Shown: positions 32,592 through 42,706, counted from the stretch's first letter. The stretch: 64,000 nucleotides of DNA from Paenibacillus contaminans (GCF_003285015.1 NZ_QMFB01000002.1:62001-126000), one strand, 5' to 3'. Made by a program: numbers and translations. The notes: generated by a model not told the origin, from the sequence alone.

Positions 32592-33737
32592 TCATTTCCC
32601 CCCACTCCAGTTCAAGTACCATTCCGTAATATGCTCATCAACGGCAGCGCCCAGCCCTTCCTCCCATCTGACAGTCAGAAGGTTAAACTGCGTTTCGACC
32701 TCATACCGTTTTCCCATAGCGTCATAAAGCTTCATCAACGTAAAATAGCTGTCTTCGTCAAAAGGATACCGCTGCTGCATTTGCAAATTCATCAGCACTG
32801 CGCGGTTAAGCTCCCCCTGCTCGATAAGAAACTGACTGACTAAGTGCATATGGCTCAGCCATATGCGGCGAAGCCTTTCCCTTTCGTGCTCAGCCCACAA
32901 AAAGGGATAATCGCCAAGGTAGTCGCCCTTGTACATATCCAAAACACGCTCGTGCTCGTGAATTTGAGAAATATCTGGCTTTCGCAGCTGCTTGATCCGG
33001 TCCTCCCAATCGACAACGTCGATCCGTGTCTCCTCTAGTGTAAGAACGTAGCCGTTTCCGCCGCTCTCTCCTCTTTTGCTGTTGATTGTAATCGCATGGA
33101 GTCCCGCGTTCGTTAACGTTTGGCGAATATGATAAATCGTGGTATAGAGCTGCTGCAGCGCTTTAGATATAGGAATGCCCGGCCACAATAACTCGATGAT
33201 GACTTCCATCTCGACCAGACGGTTGCGATGATGCAGCAAAAAGGCAAATAATTCTTCCGCTTTACCCGTTCGCCATTTCATCACCTGCCGATCTTTGAGA
33301 GGCATCTCCACCATCAACTGGTTGAAACAGCAAACGGTCGGCCAGTCGGAGTCGGGACGAACATCTTCGGTCTTGGACAAGCTTTCCCGCACGCGCTCCA
33401 CCGTTTTCCGCAGCCGGTTCGGAAAGATGGGCTTCATGATATAATCCAACGCTTCAAGCTCGAATGCTTCGACTGCATAATTTCTGTGAGCGGTTACAAA
33501 TACGATCTTCGCCTCCGGAACGGTCGTTGAAAGCTGTTCGCCTACCTCCAAACCATTAACCACCGGCATCGTAATATCCAGAAAAATGACATCCGGCTTA
33601 AGTTCCGTCGCCAACCCCATAGCACGCAACGAATCTGTACATGTTCCGACCACTTCCACGCCGCCGATTTCGGATTCCAGCATCGTTTGAAGCTGCTTCA
33701 AGGCCAGACGCTCGTCGTCAATTAATAGCGCTCTCAT
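32592..33737 (-). CDS. Response regulator with SARP/BTAD-type output
   Basis: The 381-residue protein has a receiver domain (residues 1-120) with the acidic pair DDE, the phosphoacceptor in VIFLDITMP and the Lys in YIMKPIF. A winged-helix DNA-binding region follows (LFAFLLHHRNRLVEMEVIIELLWP, LYTTIYHIRQTL). A bacterial transcriptional activation domain of helical repeats closes it (YPFLWAEHERERLRRIWLSHM and beyond). No sensor kinase gene is next to it, so the partner is unknown. ATG 33737 has AGGAG upstream; a longer frame lacks support. A hairpin repeat sits immediately upstream of its ribosome site. It is downstream of the S-layer gene but separated by a terminator. Confidence 0.87.
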   Translation of the reverse strand: MRALLIDDERLALKQLQTMLESEIGGVEVVGTCTDSLRAMGLATELKPDVIFLDITMPVVNGLEVGEQLSTTVPEAKIVFVTAHRNYAVEAFELEALDYIMKPIFPNRLRKTVERVRESLSKTEDVRPDSDWPTVCCFNQLMVEMPLKDRQVMKWRTGKAEELFAFLLHHRNRLVEMEVIIELLWPGIPISKALQQLYTTIYHIRQTLTNAGLHAITINSKRGESGGNGYVLTLEETRIDVVDWEDRIKQLRKPDISQIHEHERVLDMYKGDYLGDYPFLWAEHERERLRRIWLSHMHLVSQFLIEQGELNRAVLMNLQMQQRYPFDEDSYFTLMKLYDAMGKRYEVETQFNLLTVRWEEGLGAAVDEHITEWYLNWSGGK

Positions 33738-33752
33738 GGATAACTCCTTCAA

Positions 33753-33806
33753 CAAGGATAAACACGATGGCGTCATTTGGGCGCCTAGAGTTTACCTGTG
33801 AAATAT
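33753..33806 (-). repeat. GGTAAAC/GTTTATCC hairpin repeat in the response-regulator leader
   Basis: Read on the minus strand the order is GATATTTCA, GGTAAAC, inner stem GGCGCC(C)AAATGACGCC, GTTTATCCTTG, then the ribosome site of the response regulator within about 10 bases. The arrangement matches the copy before the lyase gene. Confidence 0.7.
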
Positions 33807-33860
33807 CAGCTCTTACACTCTTACTAACTAGGAAACCTATAAATTCTCATATTTTAACAA

Positions 33861-33899
33861 AATCGAGTCTCCCCCATTTTGAACAAGGGAGACTCGATT
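33861..33899. terminator. Terminator after the S-layer-type gene
   Basis: Perfect 13-bp arms AATCGAGTCTCCC and GGGAGACTCGATT flank a 13-base loop, 25 bp after the end of the large gene; the minus strand continues TTGTTAAAAT. Confidence 0.85.
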
Positions 33900-33923
33900 T
33901 GTTAATTAATCAGAAGCCGGGAA

Positions 33924-36900
33924 TTAATGAGCCAACCAAATCTCTTCGCCTTCTTCGCCTGTTTTGAAGCTGTGATTTTGGGATGCTTCCTCGATGTGCC
34001 CATATGCCCAGTGGCTCGTATCGACATCCTGCCAGCTTGAGCCGGGCGTGTCGAACAGCGGTCCTCTGCCGAGCAGCATGTTGACGATAATAACCGCCTC
34101 GGAACGGGTTAACGATTGATCCGGACGGAATTCTCCTGTCGGATATCCCGTCATGATGCCCGTTTCGTATACTGCGGCAATTATTCCTTCGGCCCAGTGT
34201 CCAGCCGTATCCGTGTACGTTTTCGCATCTTCTTTGGAATCAAGCTTCAAATAATTATAAATGATTGTCGCCATTTCCGCACGCGTAATGGTCCCCTCAA
34301 GCTTAAAGGTTCCATCCTGATAGCCGCTCATGAGACCGGCAGACGACGCTTCCTTGACATAGCTTGCAGCCCAATGCTGCGCCGGTACGTCGGTATATCC
34401 CGCTTGTCCTGCCGCTTCAGCTTCAGCAAGCTCGGACTTCACAAGCATCGCGGCCATTTCCGCGCGTGTTACGCTGCGATCCGGTCCGAAGCTGCCGTCC
34501 GGATATCCGTCGATATATTTTTTGTGGTAAACGCCGGATTTTTTATCGGCCAGGCCTTCCACATGCAAAATCGTAAACGTGCCGAATTTGTTGCTGCTGA
34601 ATCGAAGCCACAATTCTCCGGAAGCTTGCGTGACGAGCTCGCCGATCACAATCGCTTTCTCGCCGTCGGTAGTCTTGATGAATACGGCCAGATCGTTCAA
34701 GTATGCCTGACGCTCCTTCGCATCTTTCGGCAATGCATCCTCGCTTATCGGGAGCGTCAACGTTACCGGGCGCTCCGGCAAATTCGTCTCGATCGTCATC
34801 GGACGGCCCACCGTTTCAACCGGATGATTGCCTGCAAGACGGCGAACGGCTTTATCCGTACGCGCTTCTTCTTCAACTTTGCTGCGAAGAACCTGATCCT
34901 TCACAGGTACGAAGCGGAAGTAGAGAGGATCCTTCAACCCTTTCAACGAAGCATTTGGTACATGAATCGATGCGTTCTCGCTATAGATTTCCAAATCGAT
35001 ATGATTGTCTTCAAGAATCTTCAGCGAATCAAGCGGCACGCTGACATTCATTTCGCTTACTTCGTCCTTCTCGTCAAGAATGACGATCCGGGCCACATGC
35101 TCCTTGGCGTTGACAGCTTTATCGGCTACTTCCTTGGCCGTTTTCGCGTCGAAGATGACCTGATCGGTGATGCGGCCGTCGTTATGCTTCGTACGCTCGA
35201 TCTTTAATTTGGAAAAACCGGCTTTTTTGTCGCCGCCGATAATAACATCGACAGTAAGCTCATCCTTGTTCGGAGCCGGCGTCGAACCGCTGCCTCCGCC
35301 ATTGCCGCCGTCGCCTGATCCTCCTGTATTGACAAGAATCAGTCCGGCGTATGCCGCCTTCAGCGTATACAGCGCGGCATTTACTTCCGTCTGTGTCGCA
35401 ATCGGGTTATTTAATACTGCATTAGCTGCTGTGATTGCCGCTTGCAGCGCTTGCCAGCTCGTCTGCGTAAAGTTGCCCGACGCCAGGTTTTTCGCTGCGA
35501 TTTCGTTTTGCTTGGCTTGCAATGCCGATTTATCTATTACCGCCAGCTCCAATGCCGCTCTTGCCGCCTCAAGTGCAGCTTTCGCCGCATCGACTTCGGC
35601 TTGTGTTGCTTCTGGCTTACTCAATATCGCCCGTGCATCCTTCAACGCGATTTGCAGCGCCTGCCAGCTTTCTGGTGTATAGACGGCTCCAGTCACGCTT
35701 GAAGCTTCGGTTTCTTTAGCACGCAGTTGGCTCAAGTCCACCAATGTGCCTCTTGCTATTTGCACCTTGGACAATGTTTGTCCCAGCTCATCCTCAGAAG
35801 CCGACGGTGTACGATTCAGCAATGCTTGGGCTTCATCCAATGCGTCGGTCAAAGCTTTCCAGCTGTTTGCTGTATAATCGTCCGGCTTCAAATCGCCGAT
35901 TTGGATTTCGCCTTGAATGGCGGCAACTTTAGTTTGAAGCTGGACGGCCGTGCTGTTTAAGCCCGCTTTAGCAGCCTCCAAAGCGTCCTTCGCCGTATCG
36001 ATTTCCTCCTGCGTGGCGTTCGGATCGTTCAGCACCGTATCTGCATTAGCCAAAGCCTTTTGCAGCGCTGCCCAGCTATCCGGCGTATAGCTTTCTTCCG
36101 TCAATGATTCGGCCTCAGTCACCTTCGTTTGCAGCGCAGTTTTATCTGCTGCCGGCACCAATGCCGCTCTTGCCGCCGACAGTGCATCCTTCGCCGCATC
36201 AACCTCCGTTTGGGTCGCATTCGGGTCGGCTAAAACCGCATGTGCGGCAGTCAGCGCTCGCTGCATCGCCTGCCAGCTGTCTGCCGTATAATTTGTCGCT
36301 TGCAATTGCTCGGCGGCTATTTCCGCTTCTTTGGCACGCAATTGGCTCAAGTCTACCAATGTGCCTCTTGCCGCTTCAAGCTTGGACAACGCTTTTCCTA
36401 GCTCCACCGCAGTTGCTTGAGGCGAGCGATCCAACAGAGCTTTTGCCTCATCCAGCGCCCCGGTCAAAGCTTGCCAGCTGCCCGTCGTATAATCGCCTGG
36501 CTTCAAGCTGCCAAGCGTAATTTCGTTTTGAATTTCGTCAGCCTTGTCTTTCACTTTGTCAGCTCCGGTGCTCAAGCCCGCCCGTGCAGCTTCCAAAGCG
36601 GCTAGTGCGGCATCGACTTGCTCCTGTGTGGAGCTTGGATCGTTCAACACCGCTTCGGCGTTAGCCAGCGCGCTTTGCAGCGTCCCCCAGCTGTCCGGCG
36701 TATAGCTGGCTGCCGTTAAGCTTTTGGCTCCGGAAATGCTCGATTGCAAATCGTTTTTGTACACTTTCGCAAAGGTGAAAGTGGAACCGGTCGCCAGCTT
36801 GCCGCTGTCGAAAGTAGCTTGACCTGCCGCATCCAGCGTAATGCCCGAATTCGCTCCATCGATAATGAGATAGTATAGCACAGCCGGATTTTCCGCCGTC

Positions 36901-39900
36901 TTATCCAGCTTCAAGGTGATGTTCCGGTCCTGCCAATTCGTCTTCTCCACCTTGAACACCCGGGTCAATTGCTTCAGCGTATGTCCCAGAGCTTCCTCAA
37001 CGCTTGTTTCATACTTGGCTGTCGCGTCGTTGTCGCTGAAGACGAGGAACGATGAATCGGTATTTATGGTATTCGCGTTGCCCGAATTGGTCATCTGAAC
37101 GGCACTGCCCAGGGCGATCGTTACCAATGCGCCTGCATCTTGCGATTTTGATTGCTTTTGCAGCAAATCGCTGCCGTCATCCCGGCCTACACCGGTAATC
37201 CGCTTGCCGTAGCCGACATTGTTGCTTGCCGTCCACATCTTGTCGCTGCCGTTGCCGGCAATATAATCCGTTTTACCGCTATTCAGCGTCAAACCGTATT
37301 TCAAAGCCAAATAACTTTCGATCTGCTGTTTTTCCAGCTCGGTATTACTTGACGGATAGAGGACAACCTCGGCAAGATCTCCTTTGAAATGGGACCAGTT
37401 GTTCGAATTTCCTCCGCCGAACGTGCCTCCGATTACCGGAGTAAAGTCGATTTTGTTGAAAGAATTATTTCCCGCAACCGTTTGAGGCGTTCCATTCAAT
37501 CGGCCTTGAGACTGTATCGCGGCGGCTGCATCGAAAGCGGCCAAATAGTATCGGGATGCGTCGTTGAAAGAGAATCCGCGATACGTGCCAGGCGCTCCGT
37601 TACCCACATACAATTTGCCCCACTTCGAAAAAATGCCGACTCCGTACCCGCCCGCGCGGGGGGCTGCCGAGCCGATGATCGTCCCGTCTTTTTGCTTGAA
37701 CACGGCATATCCGTCTTGGTACGTAATCGGCTTGTCGCCAATAAGGTACTGGTTCGGATTTTGATTCGGTTTTGTCGTATTCTCGAACGTTACGGCCGGG
37801 TTGAAGTTGGCAACGTCCGCCTTATAGACCGGCGCTCCGTTAACCGTAAATTGATTCGTACCCGTTTGATCGTTCCAGCCGGTAAGCTGTTTTGCTGCAT
37901 CCGCCGCCGCGTCTTTATCGGCCTTCAGCCACAAGGACGCTCCGTTTACGCCGCCTGGAGCTTTAGCAGGCGCTTGTTCTTTAACAGCGAACGTAAAGTA
38001 GCCGGTTGGCAGCATAGCGTTGTCGACTACAAAAACATTTCCGCTCTCTTGAACCGTTATTGTCGTAGCGGTTGCAAAGACCGAATCGCTGCCGACGAGC
38101 AGCTTGATATCGCTTGCCTGCGTCCCCGCTGCAAAAGCGCTTTTCGGGATGCTAAGCTGTACCGCGCCGACATTGTTCGTGTTCTGCACCTTCCAGATGC
38201 GCTCTGCCGGTTTCCAGGAAGTGTTGTCGGCGATACTGACCGGGGAGCCGAATGTCGTCAATTCTTTACCGTTGTCGCCCCATATCAGATACTGACTATT
38301 GACGCTTGTGAACGCTGTCGTATTGGCAGAGTTGGTTTGTTTAATTGCACCCAACCCTACCGAAATCTGTTTGCCGTCGTTTTTGCTGCGGCTCTGGCTC
38401 TGCTTTTGAGTCAGCAAGCCTTTCTTATCATAGGCAATACCGGCAATATTGTCGGCATACGCCGTATCTTTAGCCCAAACGACGTCATTCGCCGAATTCA
38501 CATAATTGCTGTCCAACGAATAACCATACTTGATAGCCAAGTAGGAGCTGACCTTCAGACGCTCTTGATCGGTAAGAGCGCGATCATAAACAATAACGTC
38601 TCCAATCGTTCCATTCCAGAACTCCCCGCCCGCCAAGCTGCTTCCGAGCTTCGCCGCTGTAGAGCCTGTATTCCAGTTTTTACTGACGGGGCCTTCTATT
38701 GTTTTCATCTTGCTGTATAAAGTCGCCATGCGGCTTGCGTCGTAGGTGACAAAAATCTCGTCCGGTATTCCCACTTTCCAGAAATTATTATCCGTATAAA
38801 GGTCATTGTTGTTCCATCCGACAAACGCACCTTTTCCAGATAAGCTGGCAATGCCCATCCCGGCACCGTTCGCTGGGGAGCCCCATGAAACGATATAACG
38901 ATTTCCTGCAATGTCATTAGGCTGACCTATGCCTATAATAGTCCTAGGGCCCGTACCTGTCGGAAGTTTTGCTAGTTGGAGATCCAGATAAGTTTCGCCG
39001 TCGAATTCAACAACCGGGTTGAAGTTCACGTTGTTCGCCGAGTTGTCCTTATACATAGGCTTTTTGCCGGTTGACGACACGGTCGCATCGTTGCCGCTTA
39101 GACTTTGGTCCTCCCACTTGTTCACCGGCTGATTGTTACCGACGGCAATACCTTCGCCTGGATGAAGCCACAGTTGAAGCCCATTGGTTACGCCGCCCGG
39201 CCCTTTCAGTTCTTCTTCCTTAGCAAACGTAAAGTAGCTGGTTACACCCAGGTCGCTGCCGTTAATCGTAACTTGACCCTCGGGAGAAAGCGGGTATTGG
39301 GCACTGGAACCGTCAAAAATGCCATTGCTGCTGACCAGCAAATGAGTCGCTCCCGGTGCAGCTAAGGTATCAAGCTTCAAAGTAACCGATTTGCCTATCC
39401 AACTGCCTGTCTTGCTGACCTTGAACTCCCGGTCCATACGTTTGAGATTCGTACTGTCTGCGAGCGTTTGGTAAGCAGGGCTTTTGCTGTCGCCATTGTC
39501 GCCGAAGATCAGAAAATCGCCGTCGGCAATACTGCCTCCTGCAATTTCTTGGTTGGATGCTTTCATGTCGTTGCCCGCAGCAATTGTTACAAGCGCTCCC
39601 GCATCCTGAGACTTGGACTGCCCTTGGTTCAGTGAGCTTCCCGAATCTCGGCCGATGCCAGTGATACGGTTTTTGTAACCGGTATTCGCGGCTGCGGACC
39701 AAATCGACGTTCCTTGGCTGTTCACGTAGTCCGTTTCGCCTTTATTCAAGGTCAAACCGTACTTCAACGCCAAGTAGCTTTGGATTTGGTTCCGATAGGG
39801 GGCGGTGGTTCCGGAAAAGACGATAACTTCCGCCAGTTCTCCGTTATAGTTGTAGTAATTTCTGCCGCTCGATCCTTCTTTCGTCCCGCCGATCATTGGC

Positions 39901-40565
39901 GTAAACGAGAACGTCGAATAGTCGGGAGCGGGAAAACTTCTTTGTTCCCCGGTCACCGTTGCTGTATCGGTCGTCCCGCTAGTATCGTATTCGACCAATT
40001 GGTAACGGGATGACTCCGTATCGGGAAAATTGATGTTTTTATAGCTTCCATTGATATTGCCCAAATAAAGTCCTCTAGTGTCTACTGCAAATAAAGCGGC
40101 CCCATGCCCGCCATTCCGCGTGGTGGAACCGACGAGCGCCCCTCCGTTTCCGGAGTCGGCTTTAAACACCGCATACGCATCCGTAAAATCGATCTGCTCA
40201 TTGCCGCGCAAGTATTGTCTCAGATCATTGAGCGTATTTCCCGTATTACTAAACGTCACGACCGGATTGAAATTAGCTCCCGCCGCTTTATAACCAGGGC
40301 CTCCGTATACATCAAAACGAACCGTTCCCGCCTGGTTGTCCCATTTCTCGACGCCAGAGCCCGCCGCATACGTCGCGGTAGTGACACCTTCGTCTGCCTT
40401 AAGCCAAAACTCGGCGTCGTTTTTCCACGCAGGCAGGGGAACGCTCGGGTCTGCAGCCGCTTTATGCGGTGCCGCCATGTTGGAAAAGCCGCCCACTGCC
40501 ATCGTCAGGGCCAGCATCGCGGAGAACTTTCTTTTCCAACTCCGTTTCATACCTCTCAGTACCAT
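33924..40565 (-). CDS. Giant SLH-anchored surface protein with three LamG-like units and FIVAR repeats
   Basis: The 2213-residue protein has a signal peptide (ending near AAADPS, residue 40) and three homologous units of about 400 residues (roughly 45-445, 455-855 and 865-1265). Each is a LamG-like part with a DUF8202-type module (LALKYGLTLN, then ITG(I/V)GRD and QSKSQDAGALV). Seven FIVAR-type helical repeats follow (about 1275-1743; motif YTPDSWQALQ, then ATQ(T/E)EVDAA). A beta-rich linker and three SLH motifs (about 2010-2180; TRAEM, TRAEM, TRSEA) close it. SLH domains hold the protein on pyruvylated cell-wall polymer. ATG 40565 is chosen because GGAGG is 9 bases upstream. The FIVAR repeats show a higher order of three. 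Probable roles are adhesion or binding of polysaccharide; no catalytic motif is seen. Confidence 0.9.
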   Translation of the reverse strand: MVLRGMKRSWKRKFSAMLALTMAVGGFSNMAAPHKAAADPSVPLPAWKNDAEFWLKADEGVTTATYAAGSGVEKWDNQAGTVRFDVYGGPGYKAAGANFNPVVTFSNTGNTLNDLRQYLRGNEQIDFTDAYAVFKADSGNGGALVGSTTRNGGHGAALFAVDTRGLYLGNINGSYKNINFPDTESSRYQLVEYDTSGTTDTATVTGEQRSFPAPDYSTFSFTPMIGGTKEGSSGRNYYNYNGELAEVIVFSGTTAPYRNQIQSYLALKYGLTLNKGETDYVNSQGTSIWSAAANTGYKNRITGIGRDSGSSLNQGQSKSQDAGALVTIAAGNDMKASNQEIAGGSIADGDFLIFGDNGDSKSPAYQTLADSTNLKRMDREFKVSKTGSWIGKSVTLKLDTLAAPGATHLLVSSNGIFDGSSAQYPLSPEGQVTINGSDLGVTSYFTFAKEEELKGPGGVTNGLQLWLHPGEGIAVGNNQPVNKWEDQSLSGNDATVSSTGKKPMYKDNSANNVNFNPVVEFDGETYLDLQLAKLPTGTGPRTIIGIGQPNDIAGNRYIVSWGSPANGAGMGIASLSGKGAFVGWNNNDLYTDNNFWKVGIPDEIFVTYDASRMATLYSKMKTIEGPVSKNWNTGSTAAKLGSSLAGGEFWNGTIGDVIVYDRALTDQERLKVSSYLAIKYGYSLDSNYVNSANDVVWAKDTAYADNIAGIAYDKKGLLTQKQSQSRSKNDGKQISVGLGAIKQTNSANTTAFTSVNSQYLIWGDNGKELTTFGSPVSIADNTSWKPAERIWKVQNTNNVGAVQLSIPKSAFAAGTQASDIKLLVGSDSVFATATTITVQESGNVFVVDNAMLPTGYFTFAVKEQAPAKAPGGVNGASLWLKADKDAAADAAKQLTGWNDQTGTNQFTVNGAPVYKADVANFNPAVTFENTTKPNQNPNQYLIGDKPITYQDGYAVFKQKDGTIIGSAAPRAGGYGVGIFSKWGKLYVGNGAPGTYRGFSFNDASRYYLAAFDAAAAIQSQGRLNGTPQTVAGNNSFNKIDFTPVIGGTFGGGNSNNWSHFKGDLAEVVLYPSSNTELEKQQIESYLALKYGLTLNSGKTDYIAGNGSDKMWTASNNVGYGKRITGVGRDDGSDLLQKQSKSQDAGALVTIALGSAVQMTNSGNANTINTDSSFLVFSDNDATAKYETSVEEALGHTLKQLTRVFKVEKTNWQDRNITLKLDKTAENPAVLYYLIIDGANSGITLDAAGQATFDSGKLATGSTFTFAKVYKNDLQSSISGAKSLTAASYTPDSWGTLQSALANAEAVLNDPSSTQEQVDAALAALEAARAGLSTGADKVKDKADEIQNEITLGSLKPGDYTTGSWQALTGALDEAKALLDRSPQATAVELGKALSKLEAARGTLVDLSQLRAKEAEIAAEQLQATNYTADSWQAMQRALTAAHAVLADPNATQTEVDAAKDALSAARAALVPAADKTALQTKVTEAESLTEESYTPDSWAALQKALANADTVLNDPNATQEEIDTAKDALEAAKAGLNSTAVQLQTKVAAIQGEIQIGDLKPDDYTANSWKALTDALDEAQALLNRTPSASEDELGQTLSKVQIARGTLVDLSQLRAKETEASSVTGAVYTPESWQALQIALKDARAILSKPEATQAEVDAAKAALEAARAALELAVIDKSALQAKQNEIAAKNLASGNFTQTSWQALQAAITAANAVLNNPIATQTEVNAALYTLKAAYAGLILVNTGGSGDGGNGGGSGSTPAPNKDELTVDVIIGGDKKAGFSKLKIERTKHNDGRITDQVIFDAKTAKEVADKAVNAKEHVARIVILDEKDEVSEMNVSVPLDSLKILEDNHIDLEIYSENASIHVPNASLKGLKDPLYFRFVPVKDQVLRSKVEEEARTDKAVRRLAGNHPVETVGRPMTIETNLPERPVTLTLPISEDALPKDAKERQAYLNDLAVFIKTTDGEKAIVIGELVTQASGELWLRFSSNKFGTFTILHVEGLADKKSGVYHKKYIDGYPDGSFGPDRSVTRAEMAAMLVKSELAEAEAAGQAGYTDVPAQHWAASYVKEASSAGLMSGYQDGTFKLEGTITRAEMATIIYNYLKLDSKEDAKTYTDTAGHWAEGIIAAVYETGIMTGYPTGEFRPDQSLTRSEAVIIVNMLLGRGPLFDTPGSSWQDVDTSHWAYGHIEEASQNHSFKTGEEGEEIWLAH

Positions 40566-40873
40566 TCTCTCCATCCTCCTGTTTCCTTGACCGATTTATG
40601 CGGGTCATTTTGCCACTACAAGAACACGATTTCTCTCCTCCCAACCGTCAAATTTCCCCGCCGGCCTACAACTTCCGACAAGTTTTTACATTTCAATAGA
40701 AATACTACCATCCGATCCTATACGAAAAATATACAAATCAAGGGAAATCCTGACGGCGAATACAAGCGGAAGCGCCACTTCGACGCTCGACAGGAATGTC
40801 CGTTTCAGCCGTTCAAACGTGATCTAACCGCTAACATAGTAGCACCGAATCCCCGATCGTTATGTGAATAAAC
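40566..40873. other. Upstream region of the surface-protein gene
   Basis: This gene-free stretch of about 300 bp should hold the promoter of the surface-protein gene, with an unusually long leader likely. On the minus strand TTGATT and TAGGAT near 40740-40720 are only 15 bp apart, so no promoter is called with confidence. No clear repeat is seen. Small frames here run across the start of the surface-protein gene and are not credible. Confidence 0.35.
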
Positions 40874-40913
40874 ATAAAAAAACTTCCAACCACTGTTTCA
40901 GTGAATTGGAAGT
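40874..40913 (-). terminator. Terminator after the esterase-like gene
   Basis: On the minus strand ACTTCCAA and TTGGAAGT form the outer stem and CACTG/CAGTG the inner stem, followed by TTTTTTTATG. It ends the transcript of the hydrolase at 41046-41834. Confidence 0.85.
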
Positions 40914-41045
40914 TTGTCGATCATTTATTTTGGGAGATTGTTCTATCGATTCTCTCCTTACGGACAACAGCATATCTGCGAGGCATCGAATCACCTGCAA
41001 CCATACCATATCCGGCGGCTCCTTGATAAACCGAAAGCTCCCCGG

Positions 41046-41834
41046 CTAAAAGCCTTCGTCCCGAAGCCACAGCTCGCATTCCTTCAACCAAAGACGGGGT
41101 TGCGGATACTCCTCCGCCAATTTGAGACCATGTACGCCGTAGGGATAAACATGCAGCGCAAACGGCACGCCATTATCCGAAAGCGCTTGCGCAAACAGCA
41201 GGCTGTTTTCGACAGGTACGGCTTCATCGTTCGCGGTATGCCACAGAAACGTCTTAGGCGTTTCCCTCGTTACGTTATTTTCGTTTGACAACGCTTTGAC
41301 TAGCAGTTCATCCGGCTGCGCGCCAAGCAAACTATGCATCGAACCCCGATGGCCCTTCTCGCCGAAGGAAATGACGGGATAACATAGGATTAGCAAATCC
41401 GGCCTGCTGCTTTCGCGCTCGATCGGATCGGCCGCTTCTTCTTTGCCGGAGTCATAGTGAGTGCCCAGCGTCGAGACAAGATGGCCGCCGGCCGAGAAGC
41501 CCAGCGCCCCGACTCTGTTCGTGTCGATATTCCATTCCTTGGCCCTGCTTCGTATCGTGCGGATCGCCCGTTTGGCATCGAGCAGCGGACAAGGATGCCG
41601 ATAAGGGGATACGCGGTAATCGACAACGAATGCGGAAATGCCGATCGTATTCAACCACAAGGCAACGGGTTCCCCTTCCCCATACGCCCTTCCTCCATAA
41701 CCGCCTCCCGGAAATACCGCAATCGCCGGGGCAGGCTCTGACGATTTTACCAAATAAGGTGTAATAGCCGGGCAATCTTCCGCCTCGCTTCCTTGCGCGA
41801 AGGGCGCCCCATTCGGCCAAAGTAAGCTTTTCAT
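41046..41834 (-). CDS. Alpha/beta hydrolase, acetyl-xylan-esterase-like (BD-FAE type)
   Basis: The 262-residue protein has an oxyanion-hole motif AVFPGGGYGGRAYGEG (near residue 40), the nucleophile elbow GFSAGGH (Ser near residue 114), a candidate Asp in HTANDEAVPVEN and the His in YGVHGLKLAE. This is the set seen in BD-FAE/xylan-esterase-like hydrolases. No signal peptide is present, so it would act on imported acetylated sugars or similar esters. It lies alone between two terminated units. The substrate is inferred from family only. Confidence 0.85.
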   Translation of the reverse strand: MKSLLWPNGAPFAQGSEAEDCPAITPYLVKSSEPAPAIAVFPGGGYGGRAYGEGEPVALWLNTIGISAFVVDYRVSPYRHPCPLLDAKRAIRTIRSRAKEWNIDTNRVGALGFSAGGHLVSTLGTHYDSGKEEAADPIERESSRPDLLILCYPVISFGEKGHRGSMHSLLGAQPDELLVKALSNENNVTRETPKTFLWHTANDEAVPVENSLLFAQALSDNGVPFALHVYPYGVHGLKLAEEYPQPRLWLKECELWLRDEGF

Positions 41835-42090
41835 GGTTAACTCTCATCCTCTCTAATTCAACGTGGCTGCCTTTCGAAACGTACATGCCGCTATTCTACC
41901 AAAACTTGGACGCGCTGCACATATTAATTTGTTACGTTCCACCCTGCTCAAGAACAAATTATTGTTGCTCCGCATTGAACTTCCTGATATATTTATATTT
42001 TACATATTTTATATAAAATCCAATGAACGACGACGGTAAACCTTTCAATAGTCCTTACCCTAAAATCCTTTTATAACTGGAGTGATCGAT

Positions 42091-42351
42091 ATGAAGAAAA
42101 AAATGATCATACTCGTCATTCTACTCGTTGTTGCTTTATTGTTTCCGTCCCTTTCACCTGATCTCTCTATTCGAAGGATTATATTCCTGCGAGGTAACCC
42201 AGTGAAGGCATTCACCGTACAAATTAAGACAGGCAATATTTACGAAAATGGCAATCAGCTTTATAACGTTTCGAATTATCACTACTGCTGCTTTTATGTA
42301 CGTAAGTCCGTGCTTGGATATTTGGTTACCGACTTCGGCACCGGTCCGTGA
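42091..42351 (+). CDS. Small membrane-anchored hypothetical protein
   Basis: The 86-residue product starts with MKKKMIILVILLVVALLFPSL, a signal-anchor, and ends with a short outside part containing a CC pair (YHYCCFYVRKS). I do not recognise it. ATG 42091 has CTGGAG 8 bases upstream. It is AT-rich compared with neighbours and ends 75 bp before the YjfB-like gene. Confidence 0.55.
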   Translation: MKKKMIILVILLVVALLFPSLSPDLSIRRIIFLRGNPVKAFTVQIKTGNIYENGNQLYNVSNYHYCCFYVRKSVLGYLVTDFGTGP

Positions 42352-42425
42352 CGCTTTGCCCAGAAAGATTAATAAATAAAGATTTTCGTCATTATAGCCG
42401 ATATGATAAAAAGGGAGGTGTGATC

Positions 42426-42602
42426 ATGGATATCGCAGCATTATCGTCATCAATGAGCCAAGCTTCATTAGCTCAGGCCGTGAGCATCCGCGTTATGGCA
42501 TTGGCCAAAAACACTGCGGAGCAGCAGTCGCAAAATGTTGTCCAGCTATTGAGCCAAAACATTCATCCCAACCTAGGAAAAAATCTAGACATAAAAGGTT
42601 AG
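42426..42602 (+). CDS. YjfB family putative motility protein
   Basis: The 58-residue protein MDIAALSSSMSQASLAQAVS... with VMALAKNTAEQQSQNVVQLL matches the YjfB family in length and in the conserved SQ(A)xLxQAVSIxVMxLAKNxA pattern. Its biochemical role is unknown, although the family is linked to motility genes in databases. ATG 42426 follows GGGAGGTG by 7 bases; an upstream in-frame start at 42348 lacks support. A terminator follows. Confidence 0.8.
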   Translation: MDIAALSSSMSQASLAQAVSIRVMALAKNTAEQQSQNVVQLLSQNIHPNLGKNLDIKG

Positions 42603-42655
42603 CCCGGGCTGTCCCAAAAGGATAATGCGGGATGAAGCAGTCCCAATATGTAAAC

Positions 42656-42706
42656 AAAAAAAAGCTTCCAAAGCCACTTCTAAAGCGGTAGAGGAAGCTT
42701 TTTTTG
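42656..42706 (+). terminator. Terminator after the YjfB-like gene
   Basis: AAAAAAGCTTCC and GGAAGCTTTTTT pair around a loop of about 24 bases; A- and T-runs on both sides allow use in either direction. Confidence 0.8.
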
